Shown piece after piece: positions 35,941 to 45,638 of a stretch of DNA of 64,000 nt. Each line of letters starts with the position of its first letter. Position 1 is the first letter of the stretch. The position numbers and the translations under genes were made by a program. The DNA is from Enteroscipio rubneri (lineage in GTDB: Bacteria; Actinomycetota; Coriobacteriia; Coriobacteriales; Eggerthellaceae). The DNA lies in the NCBI RefSeq assembly GCF_002899715.1, contig NZ_PPEK01000001.1, forward strand, positions 372,001 to 436,000. The letters are read 5' to 3'. The notes beneath the pieces are model-generated. The model was given only the letters and a program-made list of their open reading frames with translations, did not search any database and was not told the DNA's origin.

Positions 35941-36498
35941 ATGATCGACGATATTATGCTGCAGGCCGAAGAACGCATGCAGGGCGCGCTCCACTCGCTG
36001 GGCAACAACTTTTCTTCCGTGCGCACGGGACGTGCGAACGCCATGGTGCTCGATCGCATCAGAGTGGATTACTACGGCGTGCCCACGCCAGTGAACCAGA
36101 TGGCAGGCATCAAGACGCCGGATGCGCACATGCTGGTCATCGAGCCGTGGGACAAGGGCGTGCTCGGCGCAATCGAGCAGGCCATCCTTGCGAGCGACTT
36201 GGGCGTGACGCCGTCCAACGACGGATCCGTCATTCGTCTCCCGTTCCCTACGCTCACCGAGGAACGCCGTCGTGATCTAGTAAAGCAGTGCAAGGGCTAC
36301 GCCGAGGAGGCGCGCGTCGCCGTTCGCAAGGCGCGCCAGGAGGCTAATGCTGCCATCGAGCGCGCAGTCAAAGAGGACAGCCTTCCCGAGGACGATGAGC
36401 GTCGTGCCCAGTCCGAGGTGCAGAAGCTCACGGACAAGTACGTGGCCGAAATAGACGAGGCTTTCAAGAAGAAGGAAGCCGAAGTCATGGAGATCTAG
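35941..36498 (+). CDS. frr: Ribosome recycling factor
   Basis: A 185-residue protein of standard length, which with EF-G splits the post-termination ribosome. The family pattern SVRTGRANAMVLDRIRVDYY, LVIEPWDKGVL and RLPFPTLTEERRRDLVKQC is intact, and the C-terminal helix is charged. AAAGGAA lies before the start; it follows pyrH by 61 nt. Confidence 0.97.
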   Translation: MIDDIMLQAEERMQGALHSLGNNFSSVRTGRANAMVLDRIRVDYYGVPTPVNQMAGIKTPDAHMLVIEPWDKGVLGAIEQAILASDLGVTPSNDGSVIRLPFPTLTEERRRDLVKQCKGYAEEARVAVRKARQEANAAIERAVKEDSLPEDDERRAQSEVQKLTDKYVAEIDEAFKKKEAEVMEI

Positions 36499-36555
36499 GG
36501 GTTCTGCGGGCCTCCGGCCCGCGGAATTGCTCGACGCTGCGAAGCGTCGGGGCTT

Positions 36556-36626
36556 CCCATCTCGCGGCGAAGGCGATAGCTCGCGTACCGAAGTACGCTT
36601 CGCCATCGCCTTCGCCGCGATCTGGG
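36556..36626. repeat. Long nested hairpin in the frr-uppS gap
   Basis: TCGCGGCGAAGGCGAT (36562-36577) pairs perfectly with 36605-36620; a further CCCA/TGGG pair extends the stem past a 2-nt internal loop. GCGTAC-CGAA-GTACGC forms a hairpin in its loop. Two smaller hairpins precede it (GCGGGCCTCCGGCCCGC near 36516 and CGACGCTGCGAAGCGTCG near 36532). The whole 36499-36718 gap is thus structured and unlike neighbouring spacers. Confidence 0.7.
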
Positions 36627-36718
36627 GCACCGCGGCGCTTCTCGCTGACTTACTGCGCCGACCTGCAACTGCAAGATCAACCTGGGTGCTCGACGTGCGA
36701 CCTGAAAGCAGTGCTTCC

Positions 36719-37498
36719 TTGAACAAGCCGCTCGACTACATATTCCCGAACCCTCCCGCCGGCCTTGATCCGACGCGGCTCGACCCTGCGGCGGTGCCCG
36801 AGCACGTAGCCGTCATCATGGATGGCAACGGTCGCTGGGCCAAAGAGCGCGGCAAGAACCGCCTGTTCGGCCACAAGGCCGGCATTGAAGCGGTGCGCGA
36901 GACCATCCGGTGCGCGTCCGACGTGGGCGTGCGCTACCTGACCATCTACTCGTTCTCGTCCGAGAACTGGAAGCGGCCCCAAGACGAGGTCATCGGCCTC
37001 ATGAACCTGTTTGCCACCACGATGCTCGCCGAGGTGGACGGCCTGCACGAGGAGCACGTGCGCGTGATGACCATCGGGCGCACCGACGAGCTGCCGAAGA
37101 AGACGCGCGACGCGTTCGCGAAGGCATGGGAGAAGACGAAGGACAACGACGGCATGACGCTCGTGGTGGCCGTGAACTACGGCGGCCGCGTGGAGATGCT
37201 GGACGCCATGCGCTCGCTCATGGACGAGGCCCATGCCGCGGTGCGTGCCGGCCGCGCGCCCGAGGAGCTGACCGAGGAGTCGTTCGCCCGCCACCTGTAC
37301 ACCGCGGACATTCCCGACCCCGACCTGCTCATCCGCACGAGCGGTGAGATGCGCGTGTCGAACTTCCTGCTGTGGCAGATCGCCTATTCCGAGTTCGTGT
37401 GCACCGACGTGCTGTGGCCCGACTTCGACCGCTACGAGCTCCTGCGAGCGCTCTTGGAGTTCCAGGGGCGCGACCGCCGGTTCGGGGCGGTGAAGTAA
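36719..37498 (+). CDS. uppS: Undecaprenyl diphosphate synthase
   Basis: A protein of about 259 residues that condenses isopentenyl diphosphate into the C55 carrier for peptidoglycan and wall glycans. Motifs VIMDGNGRWA, YSFSSENWKRP, IPDPDLLIRTSGEMRVSNF and LLWQIAYSEF are intact. There is no good ATG; TTG at 36719 is proposed, with an in-frame GTG at 36686 as the alternative, and neither has a strong RBS. It runs into cdsA with no gap. Confidence 0.92.
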   Translation: MNKPLDYIFPNPPAGLDPTRLDPAAVPEHVAVIMDGNGRWAKERGKNRLFGHKAGIEAVRETIRCASDVGVRYLTIYSFSSENWKRPQDEVIGLMNLFATTMLAEVDGLHEEHVRVMTIGRTDELPKKTRDAFAKAWEKTKDNDGMTLVVAVNYGGRVEMLDAMRSLMDEAHAAVRAGRAPEELTEESFARHLYTADIPDPDLLIRTSGEMRVSNFLLWQIAYSEFVCTDVLWPDFDRYELLRALLEFQGRDRRFGAVK

Positions 37499-38488
37499 GT
37501 GGCTCAGCGGCCCTCACGTCATCCCAAGCGAAGGCCGCAGGTCGGCGGTGAAGGGTCCCGCTCTGCGCCGGTCGAGGATCCCGCTGCGGGCGATGATCCC
37601 AAGCGCACGGGGCGCATCAAGGATTTCGCCTACGAGAAAACGCCTAAGAAGCTGAAGAACGCCACCGACTTGCAGGTGCGCTTTCGCACGGGCTTCGTGT
37701 ACGTTGCCCTGTCGGTGCTGTGCATTCTTGTCAGCGATTGGACTACGGTGGCGTTCCTCGTGGTTACGGCCGGCATCACGGCCGGTGAGTTCTACTACAT
37801 GCTGCGGTCCGACGCGAAGCTGCCCAACGAGATGCTCGGCATCATCGCGGCCATGCTGTATCCGCTCAGCGTGTTCCTCTTAGGGCTGGACGGCGCACTG
37901 TACGTGAGCCTCGCGCTGCTGCTGGCGCTCATCATGTGGTACGTGTTCTGGATGCGGGCACGCGTCCCCGACGTGGGCGTGAGCTTCTTCGGCGCCGCGT
38001 ACTGCGGCATGCTGCTGTCGGGCCTTGTCGTTGTTCGCACGGCGCTGCCCCAGCCGTGGGGCGGGGTGCTGGCGCTCGGCATCTTCTTCAGCGTATGGGC
38101 GAACGATTCGTTCGCGTATCTCGTGGGCAGCAAGTTCGGCAAGCATAAGCTGGCGCCGCGCACGAGTCCGAAGAAGAGCTGGGAGGGCTTCATCGCCGGG
38201 CTCGTCGGGTCGGCGGCGTTCTGGTGCCTGATGACCCTCATCCCGGGCGTGACGATGTCCATTCCGCAGGCGCTGCTGTTCGGTTTGATCAGCGGGCTTA
38301 TGGGCGTGCTCGGCGATTTGGCCGAAAGCCGCATCAAGCGCAACTCGGGCTTCAAGGACTCCGGCACCATCATGCCGGGTCACGGCGGGCTGCTCGATCG
38401 TTGCGACTCGCTGTTTTTGGTGGCCGTCACCTCGGCCATCTTGCTGCTCGGCTTCGGCTGCATACCGTATCCGGTTCCGCTGGTCTGA
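37499..38488 (+). CDS. cdsA: Phosphatidate cytidylyltransferase
   Basis: A 329-residue integral membrane enzyme making CDP-diacylglycerol from phosphatidate and CTP. After a basic, disordered leader of about 60 residues there are about seven to eight helices. The family signature is present at the C-terminal end as RIKRNSGFKDSGTIMPGHGG with LLDRCDS. It starts with GTG directly after the uppS stop (GGTGAAG as RBS), so it is translationally coupled. Confidence 0.94.
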   Translation: MAQRPSRHPKRRPQVGGEGSRSAPVEDPAAGDDPKRTGRIKDFAYEKTPKKLKNATDLQVRFRTGFVYVALSVLCILVSDWTTVAFLVVTAGITAGEFYYMLRSDAKLPNEMLGIIAAMLYPLSVFLLGLDGALYVSLALLLALIMWYVFWMRARVPDVGVSFFGAAYCGMLLSGLVVVRTALPQPWGGVLALGIFFSVWANDSFAYLVGSKFGKHKLAPRTSPKKSWEGFIAGLVGSAAFWCLMTLIPGVTMSIPQALLFGLISGLMGVLGDLAESRIKRNSGFKDSGTIMPGHGGLLDRCDSLFLVAVTSAILLLGFGCIPYPVPLV

Positions 38489-38566
38489 CGGAATGTGATG
38501 CTGCTGCGGCTGTCCTCGTCGACGTAAGGACGACTTGTTGAACGTGTGTATATGTAGGAGGCGCGC

Positions 38567-39856
38567 ATGAGGCGCATCGTTGTGTTGGGCTCCACGGGTT
38601 CCATCGGCACGCAGACGCTCGACGTGGCGCGCCGCCATTCCGACAAGCTGAAGGTGGTGGGACTCGCCGTGAACGCGCGGGCCGACGACCTGTTGGCGCA
38701 GGCGCGGGCGTTCGGTGTGCGCCACCTCGCGGTGGGCGATACGCGCCTGGCGGGCGAGCCGATTGCCGACGACCTGTTGGCGCAGGCGCGCAGCGGCGCG
38801 GCACCGGTTGCGGATGCGCCGTCGTCGCTGGCCCAGGCTGTGGCGCGTCGCAACGCGGGCGGGGAGGGGTCGCTCGGGTTCGGTGCCGACGCGGTGGTCG
38901 GACTCGTGCGCCTCCCCGAGGCCGACATCGTGGTGAACGCGCTCGTGGGCGCCGCCGGCCTCCGTGCCAGCTACGAGACGCTCGCGGCGGGCAAGGTGCT
39001 CGCGCTGGCGAACAAGGAGTCGCTCGTGGTGGGCGGCGACCTCATCATGCCGTTGGCCGCCCAGGTCGATGCGCAGCGCCGTGCGGTTGGCTTTGCTCCC
39101 GATGCCGGCCCGGCCGGCGCCCTCATGCCTATTGATTCGGAGCACGGGGCCATCTACCAGTGCCTGATCGGCGAAGATGCGCGGGAGGCGAGCCGCCTGT
39201 GGGTGACCGCTTCCGGCGGTCCGTTCCGCGGGCGCACACGCGACGATCTTCGGGACATCACGCCGGCCCAAGCGCTTGCACACCCGACATGGAACATGGG
39301 GGCGAAGATATCCATTGATTCCTCGACGTTGATGAACAAGGGACTCGAGGTCATCGAGGCACACCATCTGTTCGCCATGCCCTATGACAAGATCACTGTG
39401 GTCGTGCAGCCGCAGAGCGCTATCCACTCCATGGTGGAGTTCGCCGATGGCAGCGTGAAAGCGCACCTGGGCACAACCGATATGCGCATTCCCATCCAGT
39501 ATGCGCTCAGCTACCCCGAGCGTTGGGACGCGCCGGTTGCGCCCCTCGATTTCCGTGCGCTCGGTTCGCTCGAGTTCGCTGCACCGGACGAGGATACGTT
39601 CCGCTGTCTGGCGCTTGCACGCCATGCGGGTGCGGAAGGCGGGACGCTGCCGTGCGTCATGAACGCCGCAAACGAGGTTGCCGTTGCGGCGTTTCTTGCC
39701 GAAGAGGGCAGCTATCTGGGTATCGCGGCATGCGTGGAGGCCGTCATGGAGGCGCATGAGCGCGAGGGCGTTCAGCGCGTGGAGAGCCTCGACCAGCTTG
39801 AACAGATCGACGGTTGGGCCCGTTCATGCGCCCGCGCTTGGATTGCCGATCATTGA
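38567..39856 (+). CDS. dxr: 1-deoxy-D-xylulose 5-phosphate reductoisomerase
   Basis: A 429-residue NADPH-dependent enzyme forming 2-C-methyl-D-erythritol 4-phosphate, the committed step of the MEP isoprenoid pathway. NADPH-binding GSTGSIGTQTL is at residues 7-17; active-site segments DSEHGAIYQCL, NMGAKISIDSSTLMNKGLE and the C-terminal helical domain are present. It is slightly longer than usual owing to an Ala-rich insertion around 75-105. RBS TAGGAGG precedes 38567. uppS, cdsA, dxr, rseP and ispG form one isoprenoid/envelope cluster. Confidence 0.96.
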   Translation: MRRIVVLGSTGSIGTQTLDVARRHSDKLKVVGLAVNARADDLLAQARAFGVRHLAVGDTRLAGEPIADDLLAQARSGAAPVADAPSSLAQAVARRNAGGEGSLGFGADAVVGLVRLPEADIVVNALVGAAGLRASYETLAAGKVLALANKESLVVGGDLIMPLAAQVDAQRRAVGFAPDAGPAGALMPIDSEHGAIYQCLIGEDAREASRLWVTASGGPFRGRTRDDLRDITPAQALAHPTWNMGAKISIDSSTLMNKGLEVIEAHHLFAMPYDKITVVVQPQSAIHSMVEFADGSVKAHLGTTDMRIPIQYALSYPERWDAPVAPLDFRALGSLEFAAPDEDTFRCLALARHAGAEGGTLPCVMNAANEVAVAAFLAEEGSYLGIAACVEAVMEAHEREGVQRVESLDQLEQIDGWARSCARAWIADH

Positions 39857-40082
39857 GGCGCGTTGGCTCCGGGCGTATGTCGGCGCGTCTGCCCTTCGTT
39901 GTGGAGCGCGCCCTTTGGCTGCGGGGCCTTGGCGCAACGATTCAGTGTGGCGGTTTCGTCTCCCACTTGTAGGTTTTTCCCGAACGCCGGTTCGCGCCTG
40001 ACGGCCTTCCGTATAATGGCGCCATGCGCGCTGCGAACGCGTGCGGGACATGTTTTCCTCGCATTCGAAAGGATACGAGTAT

Positions 40083-41192
40083 ATGGATATCGTTTTGATG
40101 ATTCTCTGCGCTACGGCGGTGCTCGGCTTCCTCGTGTTCATCCACGAGGGCGGCCACTACCTGGCGTCGCGTGCGTTCGGCGTGCGCGTGACCGAGTTCA
40201 TGCTCGGTTTGCCCGGCCCGTCCATCGGCTTCACAAAGTGGGGAACCAAATTCGGCGTGACGCCCATTCTGTTGGGCGGGTATGCGAAGGTGTGCGGCAT
40301 GGAGCCCGGCGAGATGAGTCCGCACCTCGAGGCGGCGCTCGCATCCCTGCACCGACGCGGCACCGCGAATATGGAGGACGTAGCGCGTGACTGCGGCATC
40401 ACCGATGATGAGGCGTACGAGGCTCTCGAAGAGCTGGTCGAGTGGGGAAGCGCGACAGGACCCACGAAGAAAGATCAGTTCAACACGTATCGGGCTCCAG
40501 CATTCCAGCCAAGCAGAAGGCAGATCAAGGCCGCGCAGGATGCGGGCGAGCCCTTGCCCGAACCATACGCGCTCGGTCAGGCGCGTTCCGTAGCGGATCC
40601 GCATGCCCTGTTCGAGAGCGAGTACAAGCAGCAGTACCGCAGCTTGCCGTTCTGGAAGCGCTCGGTCATTCTCGTGGCGGGCGTGGGCGTGAACCTTCTG
40701 TTCGCCATCCTAGTGTTCGTGGTGCTGTACTCGGTGCTTGGCTTCGACGTGCAGAACCCGGAGACGGGCGAGATTGCCCATATGGCTTTGGATCCTGTGC
40801 GTTCCGTCGAGATGGGCTTCATGTACATTGGCATGGTCGTGCAGGCGGTGGCGGGGCTGTTCAATCCTGCCACGGCGGCCGAGACGGTGTCGAATTCAGC
40901 GTCCATCGTGGGCATCGCCGTGATGTCGAAGGATGCGGCCATGCTCGGTTTCGAGAGCTTTCTACTGTTCACAGCAATGATCTCGGTGTCGCTCGGCATC
41001 ATGAATCTGTTGCCCATCCCGCCGCTTGACGGCGGGCGCTTCGTCATCGAGGTGTTCCAGAAGCTGTCGCGCAAGATGGTGTCCATGAGGGCGCTGAACT
41101 ATCTGTCGGCGGCGGGCATGGTGCTGTTCCTCGGCTTCTTTCTCGTCATGGTCAACCAGGACATCCAAAGGTTCGTGTTCGGCAACTGGTAA
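40083..41192 (+). CDS. rseP: RseP-like site-2 metalloprotease with a winged-helix-like insert
   Basis: A 369-residue membrane M50 protease. The zinc-binding HEGGH is at residues 21-25 in the first helix and the second motif NLLPIPPLDGGR is near residue 320. The region between, where RseP normally has PDZ domains, instead holds a segment at about 79-125 (LEAALASLHRRGTANMEDVA then DCGITDDEAYEALEELVEWG) that reads like a winged helix, followed by a charged linker. Site-2 proteases cleave membrane-bound anti-sigma factors and signal-peptide remnants. The start at 40083 follows AAAGGATA. Confidence 0.9.
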   Translation: MDIVLMILCATAVLGFLVFIHEGGHYLASRAFGVRVTEFMLGLPGPSIGFTKWGTKFGVTPILLGGYAKVCGMEPGEMSPHLEAALASLHRRGTANMEDVARDCGITDDEAYEALEELVEWGSATGPTKKDQFNTYRAPAFQPSRRQIKAAQDAGEPLPEPYALGQARSVADPHALFESEYKQQYRSLPFWKRSVILVAGVGVNLLFAILVFVVLYSVLGFDVQNPETGEIAHMALDPVRSVEMGFMYIGMVVQAVAGLFNPATAAETVSNSASIVGIAVMSKDAAMLGFESFLLFTAMISVSLGIMNLLPIPPLDGGRFVIEVFQKLSRKMVSMRALNYLSAAGMVLFLGFFLVMVNQDIQRFVFGNW

Positions 41193-41414
41193 AGCTTCGG
41201 CATTCCGCAGCCGCTGCATTCTAGGCGAGCTGACGGCAGGTTCGCTGCGGGCCGTTCCGCCGCGCCGCCGTTCGGACGCGCTTCTGCCCGAGCTCGCGTT
41301 CGGACGTTTTTGGGGCAGACTTCGTGAACAGAGTTCGGTGCGGGCCGTTTCGGCGGTACAATAGTCCGGCATGCGCTTCGAGTGCATGTCAGACGAACCG
41401 AACGGGGAGCCGCA

Positions 41415-42473
41415 ATGGGCAAGCCAAACGAACATACTCGCCGGGTCATGGTGGGCGATGTGCCGCTGGGAGGCGGCGCGCCTGTTGTCGTGCAGTCCAT
41501 GCTCAATGCGCCCGCTGACGATGCGGCTGCCAATCTCGCGCAGATTGAGGAGCTTGCCGCTGCAGGCTGCGAGATCGTGCGCATGGCCATTCCGCACCGG
41601 CGTGATATCGACGTCTTCGCCCAGGTCTGTTCCGCGTCGCCCTTGCCCGTGGTGGCCGATATCCACTTCGACGCGCACATCGCCGTGGAGGCTGCTCGCC
41701 GCGGGGCCGCGAAACTGCGTATTAACCCCGGCAATATCGGAGGCCTCGACAAGACGCGCGCCGTGCTCGATGCGGCGGGCGAGGCGGGCATTCCGATCCG
41801 TATTGGCGTGAACGCCGGATCGCTCGATGGGGCGCTTGCCGCGCGCGACGATCTGACGCTACCGCAGAAGCTGGCGCGGTCGGCCGCCGACTACGTGCGC
41901 TTCTGCGAGGACGAAGGCTTCCGCGATCTTGTCGTGAGCGCGAAGGCGCACGACGTCATGACCACGGTGCGCACCTACCGCCTACTCGCCGAGGAGCTGC
42001 CGCACGTGCCTTTGCACATCGGCGTCACGGAGGCGGGCACGGCCTTCCAGGGGGCCATCAAGAGCGCCTGCGGCCTTGGGATTCTGCTTGAGGAGGGTAT
42101 CGGCGACACGCTGCGCATCTCGCTCACGGACGATCCCGTGCAGGAGATTCGCGCGTGCTGGACGCTGCTTGCGTCGCTCGACCTGCGTCGACGAGCCCCC
42201 GAACTGGTTAGCTGTCCGACGTGCGGGCGTTGCCAGGTGGATCTCATCGGGTTGGCCCGGGAGGTGGAAGATCGCATCGCGCATCTCGACAAGCCGCTCA
42301 AAGTGGCGGTGATGGGGTGTGTGGTTAACGGCCCGGGTGAGGCTGCCGACGCCGATATAGGCGTGGCTTGCGGTGCGGGTTCGGGCGTGGTGTTTGTGCA
42401 GGGAACCGTCGTTCGCAAGGTGGGGGAGACCGCCATTGCGGACGCTTTGATGGAGGAGATAGGAAGGCTATGA
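41415..42473 (+). CDS. ispG: 4-hydroxy-3-methylbut-2-en-1-yl diphosphate synthase
   Basis: A 352-residue 4Fe-4S enzyme of the MEP pathway, converting MEcPP to HMBPP. A TIM-barrel part shows VADIHFDAHIA and KLRINPGNIG; the cluster ligands are in SCPTCGRC and MGCVVNGPGE. The start at 41415 follows GGGGAG; the longer frame upstream is not conserved. Its stop overlaps the proS start (ATGA). The 220 nt before it show no gene. Confidence 0.96.
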   Translation: MGKPNEHTRRVMVGDVPLGGGAPVVVQSMLNAPADDAAANLAQIEELAAAGCEIVRMAIPHRRDIDVFAQVCSASPLPVVADIHFDAHIAVEAARRGAAKLRINPGNIGGLDKTRAVLDAAGEAGIPIRIGVNAGSLDGALAARDDLTLPQKLARSAADYVRFCEDEGFRDLVVSAKAHDVMTTVRTYRLLAEELPHVPLHIGVTEAGTAFQGAIKSACGLGILLEEGIGDTLRISLTDDPVQEIRACWTLLASLDLRRRAPELVSCPTCGRCQVDLIGLAREVEDRIAHLDKPLKVAVMGCVVNGPGEAADADIGVACGAGSGVVFVQGTVVRKVGETAIADALMEEIGRL

Positions 42474-44230
42474 CGAACGCGACCAATATCATGCGCATGA
42501 GCGAGCTGTACGTGCCCACGCTCAAGGAGGATCCTGCCGATGCCGAGATTGCCAGTCACCGTCTGCTTTTGCGCGCTGGCATGATCCGCAAGACGGCGTC
42601 GGGGGTGTACACCTTTCTGCCGCTCGGCAAACGGGTCCTCGCCAAGGTGGAAAATATCGTTCGCGAGGAGATGGACGCCATCGGCGCGCAGGAGATCATG
42701 ATGCCGGCGCTTCAGCCGGCGGAGCTTTGGTACGAGTCGGGTCGCTGGAACGACTACGGGCCCGAGCTTATGCGCCTTGCCGATCGCCATGGCCACGAAT
42801 TCTGCCTCGGGCCCACCCATGAGGAGCTGCTCACCGCTACGATGCGCAACGAGCTGCGCTCTTACAAGGAGCTGCCGCTTGCGCTCTACCAGATTCAGGT
42901 GAAGTTCCGAGACGAGATTCGCCCGCGCTTCGGTCTTCTGCGCAGCCGCGAGTTCATCATGAAGGACGCCTACAGCTTCCATGCCGACCAGGAGTCGCTC
43001 CAGAAGACCTACGACGACATGAGCGCCGCCTACGAGCGTATCTGCAAGCGCATGGGCCTTGACTTCCGTCCGGTCGAAGCCGATTCGGGCCAGATTGGCG
43101 GCAGCGTGACCTGCGAGTACATGGCGCTCGCCGAAGCGGGCGAGGCGGAGCTTGTGCACTGCGCGTGCGGCTATGCGGCCAATGCCGAGGCTGGCGACTG
43201 CCTAGCGCGCCCGACCGTCTACGATGTGTCGAAGATGGAGAAGATCGCCACGCCTGACGTGCACACCATAGCCGAGCTGGCTGCATTCCTCGACATTCCC
43301 GAGTCGTCCACCGTCAAAGCGCTGTCCGGAAAGAACGCCGAAGGCCAGCTCGTCGTCATGTTCGTTCCTGGCGACCACGACCTCAACGAGCTGAAAGCCG
43401 CTCGCGCAGCCGGTGGTTTCGAGCTGCTCACGGATGAGGACATGGAGGCCTTCGGGCTGCATAAGGGCTCGATGGGACCCGTGGGCCTGCCGCAGGAGGC
43501 TCGCGTGATCGCTGCGCGCAGCTTGCAGGCGGTTCCCAAGTGGGTGGTCGGAGCCAACGAGGAGGGATTCCACTATGTAGGCGCCCGTCTGGGCGAGGAT
43601 TTCGATGTGGATGAGTGGGCGGATCTCTGCACCGTCCAGCCGGGCGACAGCTGTCCGGAGTGCGGGCTGCCGCTCGAAGGCGCTCGTGGTATCGAGGTCT
43701 CGCAGGTGTTCCAACTTGGCGACAAGTACTCGCGCGCGATGGGTGCCACGTTCATGGATGAGGACGGCGAGGAGCGACCGTTCCTTATGGGCTGCTACGG
43801 TGTGGGCATCTCGCGTTCGATGGCTGCCATCGTCGAACAGCACAACGACGAGAACGGCATTTCCTGGCCGCTGCCCGTCGCGCCGGCGCACGTGTGCGTC
43901 GTGCCGCTCGTCGTAGGGGACGACTTCGTGCATCCGGCTGCGGAGAAGCTGGCGGCGGAGCTGTCGAAACTGGGTCTGGAAGTGGTCATCGACGATCGCA
44001 AAGAGCGCGCGGGCGTGAAGTTCGCCGACGCCGATCTGATCGGCTGGCCGTTGCAGGTGATCGTCGGCAAGCGCAGCTTGTCCGAGGGCAAGGTGGAAAT
44101 CAAGCGCCGCAGCACCGGCGCTCGACGCGACATCGATCTCGTCGCGCTGCGGGACGGCCTCGCTTTCACGCTGCGCAACGCGAAAACCTGGGGCAACGAG
44201 CTGAGCCTGTTCGGCCAGCTGTTCGAATAG
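42470..44230 (+). CDS. proS: Prolyl-tRNA synthetase, bacterial type with editing domain
   Basis: A 586-residue class II synthetase. Motif 2 is in the FRDEIRPRFGLLRSREF segment and motif 3 near GCYGVGISRSMAAIVEQ; between them is the long INS editing domain (about 225-400) that removes alanine mischarged on tRNA-Pro. A C-terminal anticodon-binding domain follows. The ATG at 42470 overlaps the ispG stop and has AGGAAGG upstream, coupling the two genes. Confidence 0.97.
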   Translation: MTNATNIMRMSELYVPTLKEDPADAEIASHRLLLRAGMIRKTASGVYTFLPLGKRVLAKVENIVREEMDAIGAQEIMMPALQPAELWYESGRWNDYGPELMRLADRHGHEFCLGPTHEELLTATMRNELRSYKELPLALYQIQVKFRDEIRPRFGLLRSREFIMKDAYSFHADQESLQKTYDDMSAAYERICKRMGLDFRPVEADSGQIGGSVTCEYMALAEAGEAELVHCACGYAANAEAGDCLARPTVYDVSKMEKIATPDVHTIAELAAFLDIPESSTVKALSGKNAEGQLVVMFVPGDHDLNELKAARAAGGFELLTDEDMEAFGLHKGSMGPVGLPQEARVIAARSLQAVPKWVVGANEEGFHYVGARLGEDFDVDEWADLCTVQPGDSCPECGLPLEGARGIEVSQVFQLGDKYSRAMGATFMDEDGEERPFLMGCYGVGISRSMAAIVEQHNDENGISWPLPVAPAHVCVVPLVVGDDFVHPAAEKLAAELSKLGLEVVIDDRKERAGVKFADADLIGWPLQVIVGKRSLSEGKVEIKRRSTGARRDIDLVALRDGLAFTLRNAKTWGNELSLFGQLFE

Positions 44231-44272
44231 GAAGACATCAAGCCGGTACCTGGTGAAAGGGGAGAGAACCTC

Positions 44273-44920
44273 GTGCAGCGCGACATCAACGCTGTCCTGT
44301 TCGATTTGGATGGGACGCTCGTTGACACCTACGATCTGATCTTGGCTTCGTTCCGACATGCGACGAAGACGGTGCTGGATGAGGTCATCCCCGATCAGGA
44401 GCTCATGTGCAAGGTAGGTCAGCCCCTTGTCGTGCAGATGTGGGATTTTACCACCGACCAGGCTGTGCATGACGAGCTCATGGCGTCCTACCGCGCTCAT
44501 AACGCACGTGTGCACGATGACCTCATCAAGATATTTCCCGGCACCGCGCCTGCGCTCGGGCGCCTGAAAGAAGCGGGCGTGCCGCTTGGGGTGGTCACGT
44601 CGAAGCGGCACGAGGCCGCTATGCAGGCGCTTGAGCGCTTCGATTTGGCTGGGTATTTCGAATTTGTCGTGAGTCCAGACGATTGGCCTGAGTACAAGCC
44701 CGCTCCCGGTCCCGTGCTGCATGGCTGCGAGCTCCTTGGGCGTGCGCCGCAAGAGTGCCTCTACGTGGGCGACAGTCCCTTTGATATGCAGGCGGGCAAC
44801 GGAGCGGGATGTCCGACGGCTGCAGCGCTTTGGGGCATGTTCTCGCCTGCGGCATTGCACGCCGAGCGTCCCGTCTTCATGTGCGCGGATATCGCCGAAA
44901 TCCCCGCGCTGGTGCACTAG
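44273..44920 (+). CDS. HAD-superfamily phosphatase (PpaX/Gph-like)
   Basis: A 215-residue hydrolase with motif I VLFDLDGTLVDT at the N-terminus, motif II Thr-Ser in GVVTSKR, Lys in YKPAPGPV and motif IV YVGDSPFDMQA. A helical cap lies between motifs I and II. The family includes pyrophosphatase PpaX and phosphoglycolate phosphatase; the substrate cannot be told from sequence. The GTG start at 44273 follows GGGGAGAG; 42 nt after proS. Confidence 0.85.
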   Translation: MQRDINAVLFDLDGTLVDTYDLILASFRHATKTVLDEVIPDQELMCKVGQPLVVQMWDFTTDQAVHDELMASYRAHNARVHDDLIKIFPGTAPALGRLKEAGVPLGVVTSKRHEAAMQALERFDLAGYFEFVVSPDDWPEYKPAPGPVLHGCELLGRAPQECLYVGDSPFDMQAGNGAGCPTAAALWGMFSPAALHAERPVFMCADIAEIPALVH

Positions 44921-45181
44921 CCTACTGCACGGCTTCAAGTGCTCGTGAGTGGTTTCCGTTCGCCGCTCTGCTCCTGCCGCTCGATCGATGGGCTTCGACG
45001 CTCGTGTCCGTTCGTCGGGAAATGACGCCTCGGCTGCATGGTCTTCAGGAGAAACAGCCTGCTCGTCTTTTAAAGTAGGGTCGGTAAGGGACTACGTACG
45101 CAGCACCAGCAAGAATCGCGCAGCTGCTGCGGATGATGGCATCCGCACGCTTCAGCGCACTTGAACGGAAGGTTGATCGCC

Positions 45182-45376
45182 GTGTTGGATTCCAGTCGAC
45201 TCTCAGACGAGGAAGCGAGCGCCATGTTCGAACAGCTCGGCATACCAGAAAAGGCACAAGCAAGGAAAGAGCCCCAGCCTTCTCCGCGAGCCGCATCGAA
45301 CGATTCCGAAGTTGCCCGTTTGCTCAGGGAGCTCTATCGCTCCGATGTCGGAAAACACCCCACCCGCAACGTGTAG
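45182..45376 (+). CDS. Small protein of unknown function
   Basis: A possible 64-residue protein starting with GTG behind GGAAGG at 9 nt. It begins LDSSRLSDEEASAMFEQLG and has a charged, helical C-terminal half (EVARLLRELYRSDVG). No family was recognised. The composition is plausible for a coding region but support rests on RBS and helicity only. The surrounding 44921-45181 and 45377-45638 show no other feature. Confidence 0.4.
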   Translation: MLDSSRLSDEEASAMFEQLGIPEKAQARKEPQPSPRAASNDSEVARLLRELYRSDVGKHPTRNV

Positions 45377-45638
45377 CGGAGAGCGGTCGGCATGCCGCGA
45401 GCCAGTATCGGCATCATTTCGCGTGCAGTCGCGAGTTCCTGCTTCAGCGCCAGGTGAAGCGCAGGTTGCGAATGCTCTGAAACGGAAGAGCTGCCGCGCT
45501 TTGTGACGAGCCGGTCATGGGTCGTCTCTCTTTCGCCCACATCATGCCGCGCGCATTGCCCTTTGCGCCGATTTAGTGCATCATGGTTCCAGGGCCGGCT
45601 GCAGCGCGGACGGCTATCTTCGGCAAAAGGAGGCTCTC

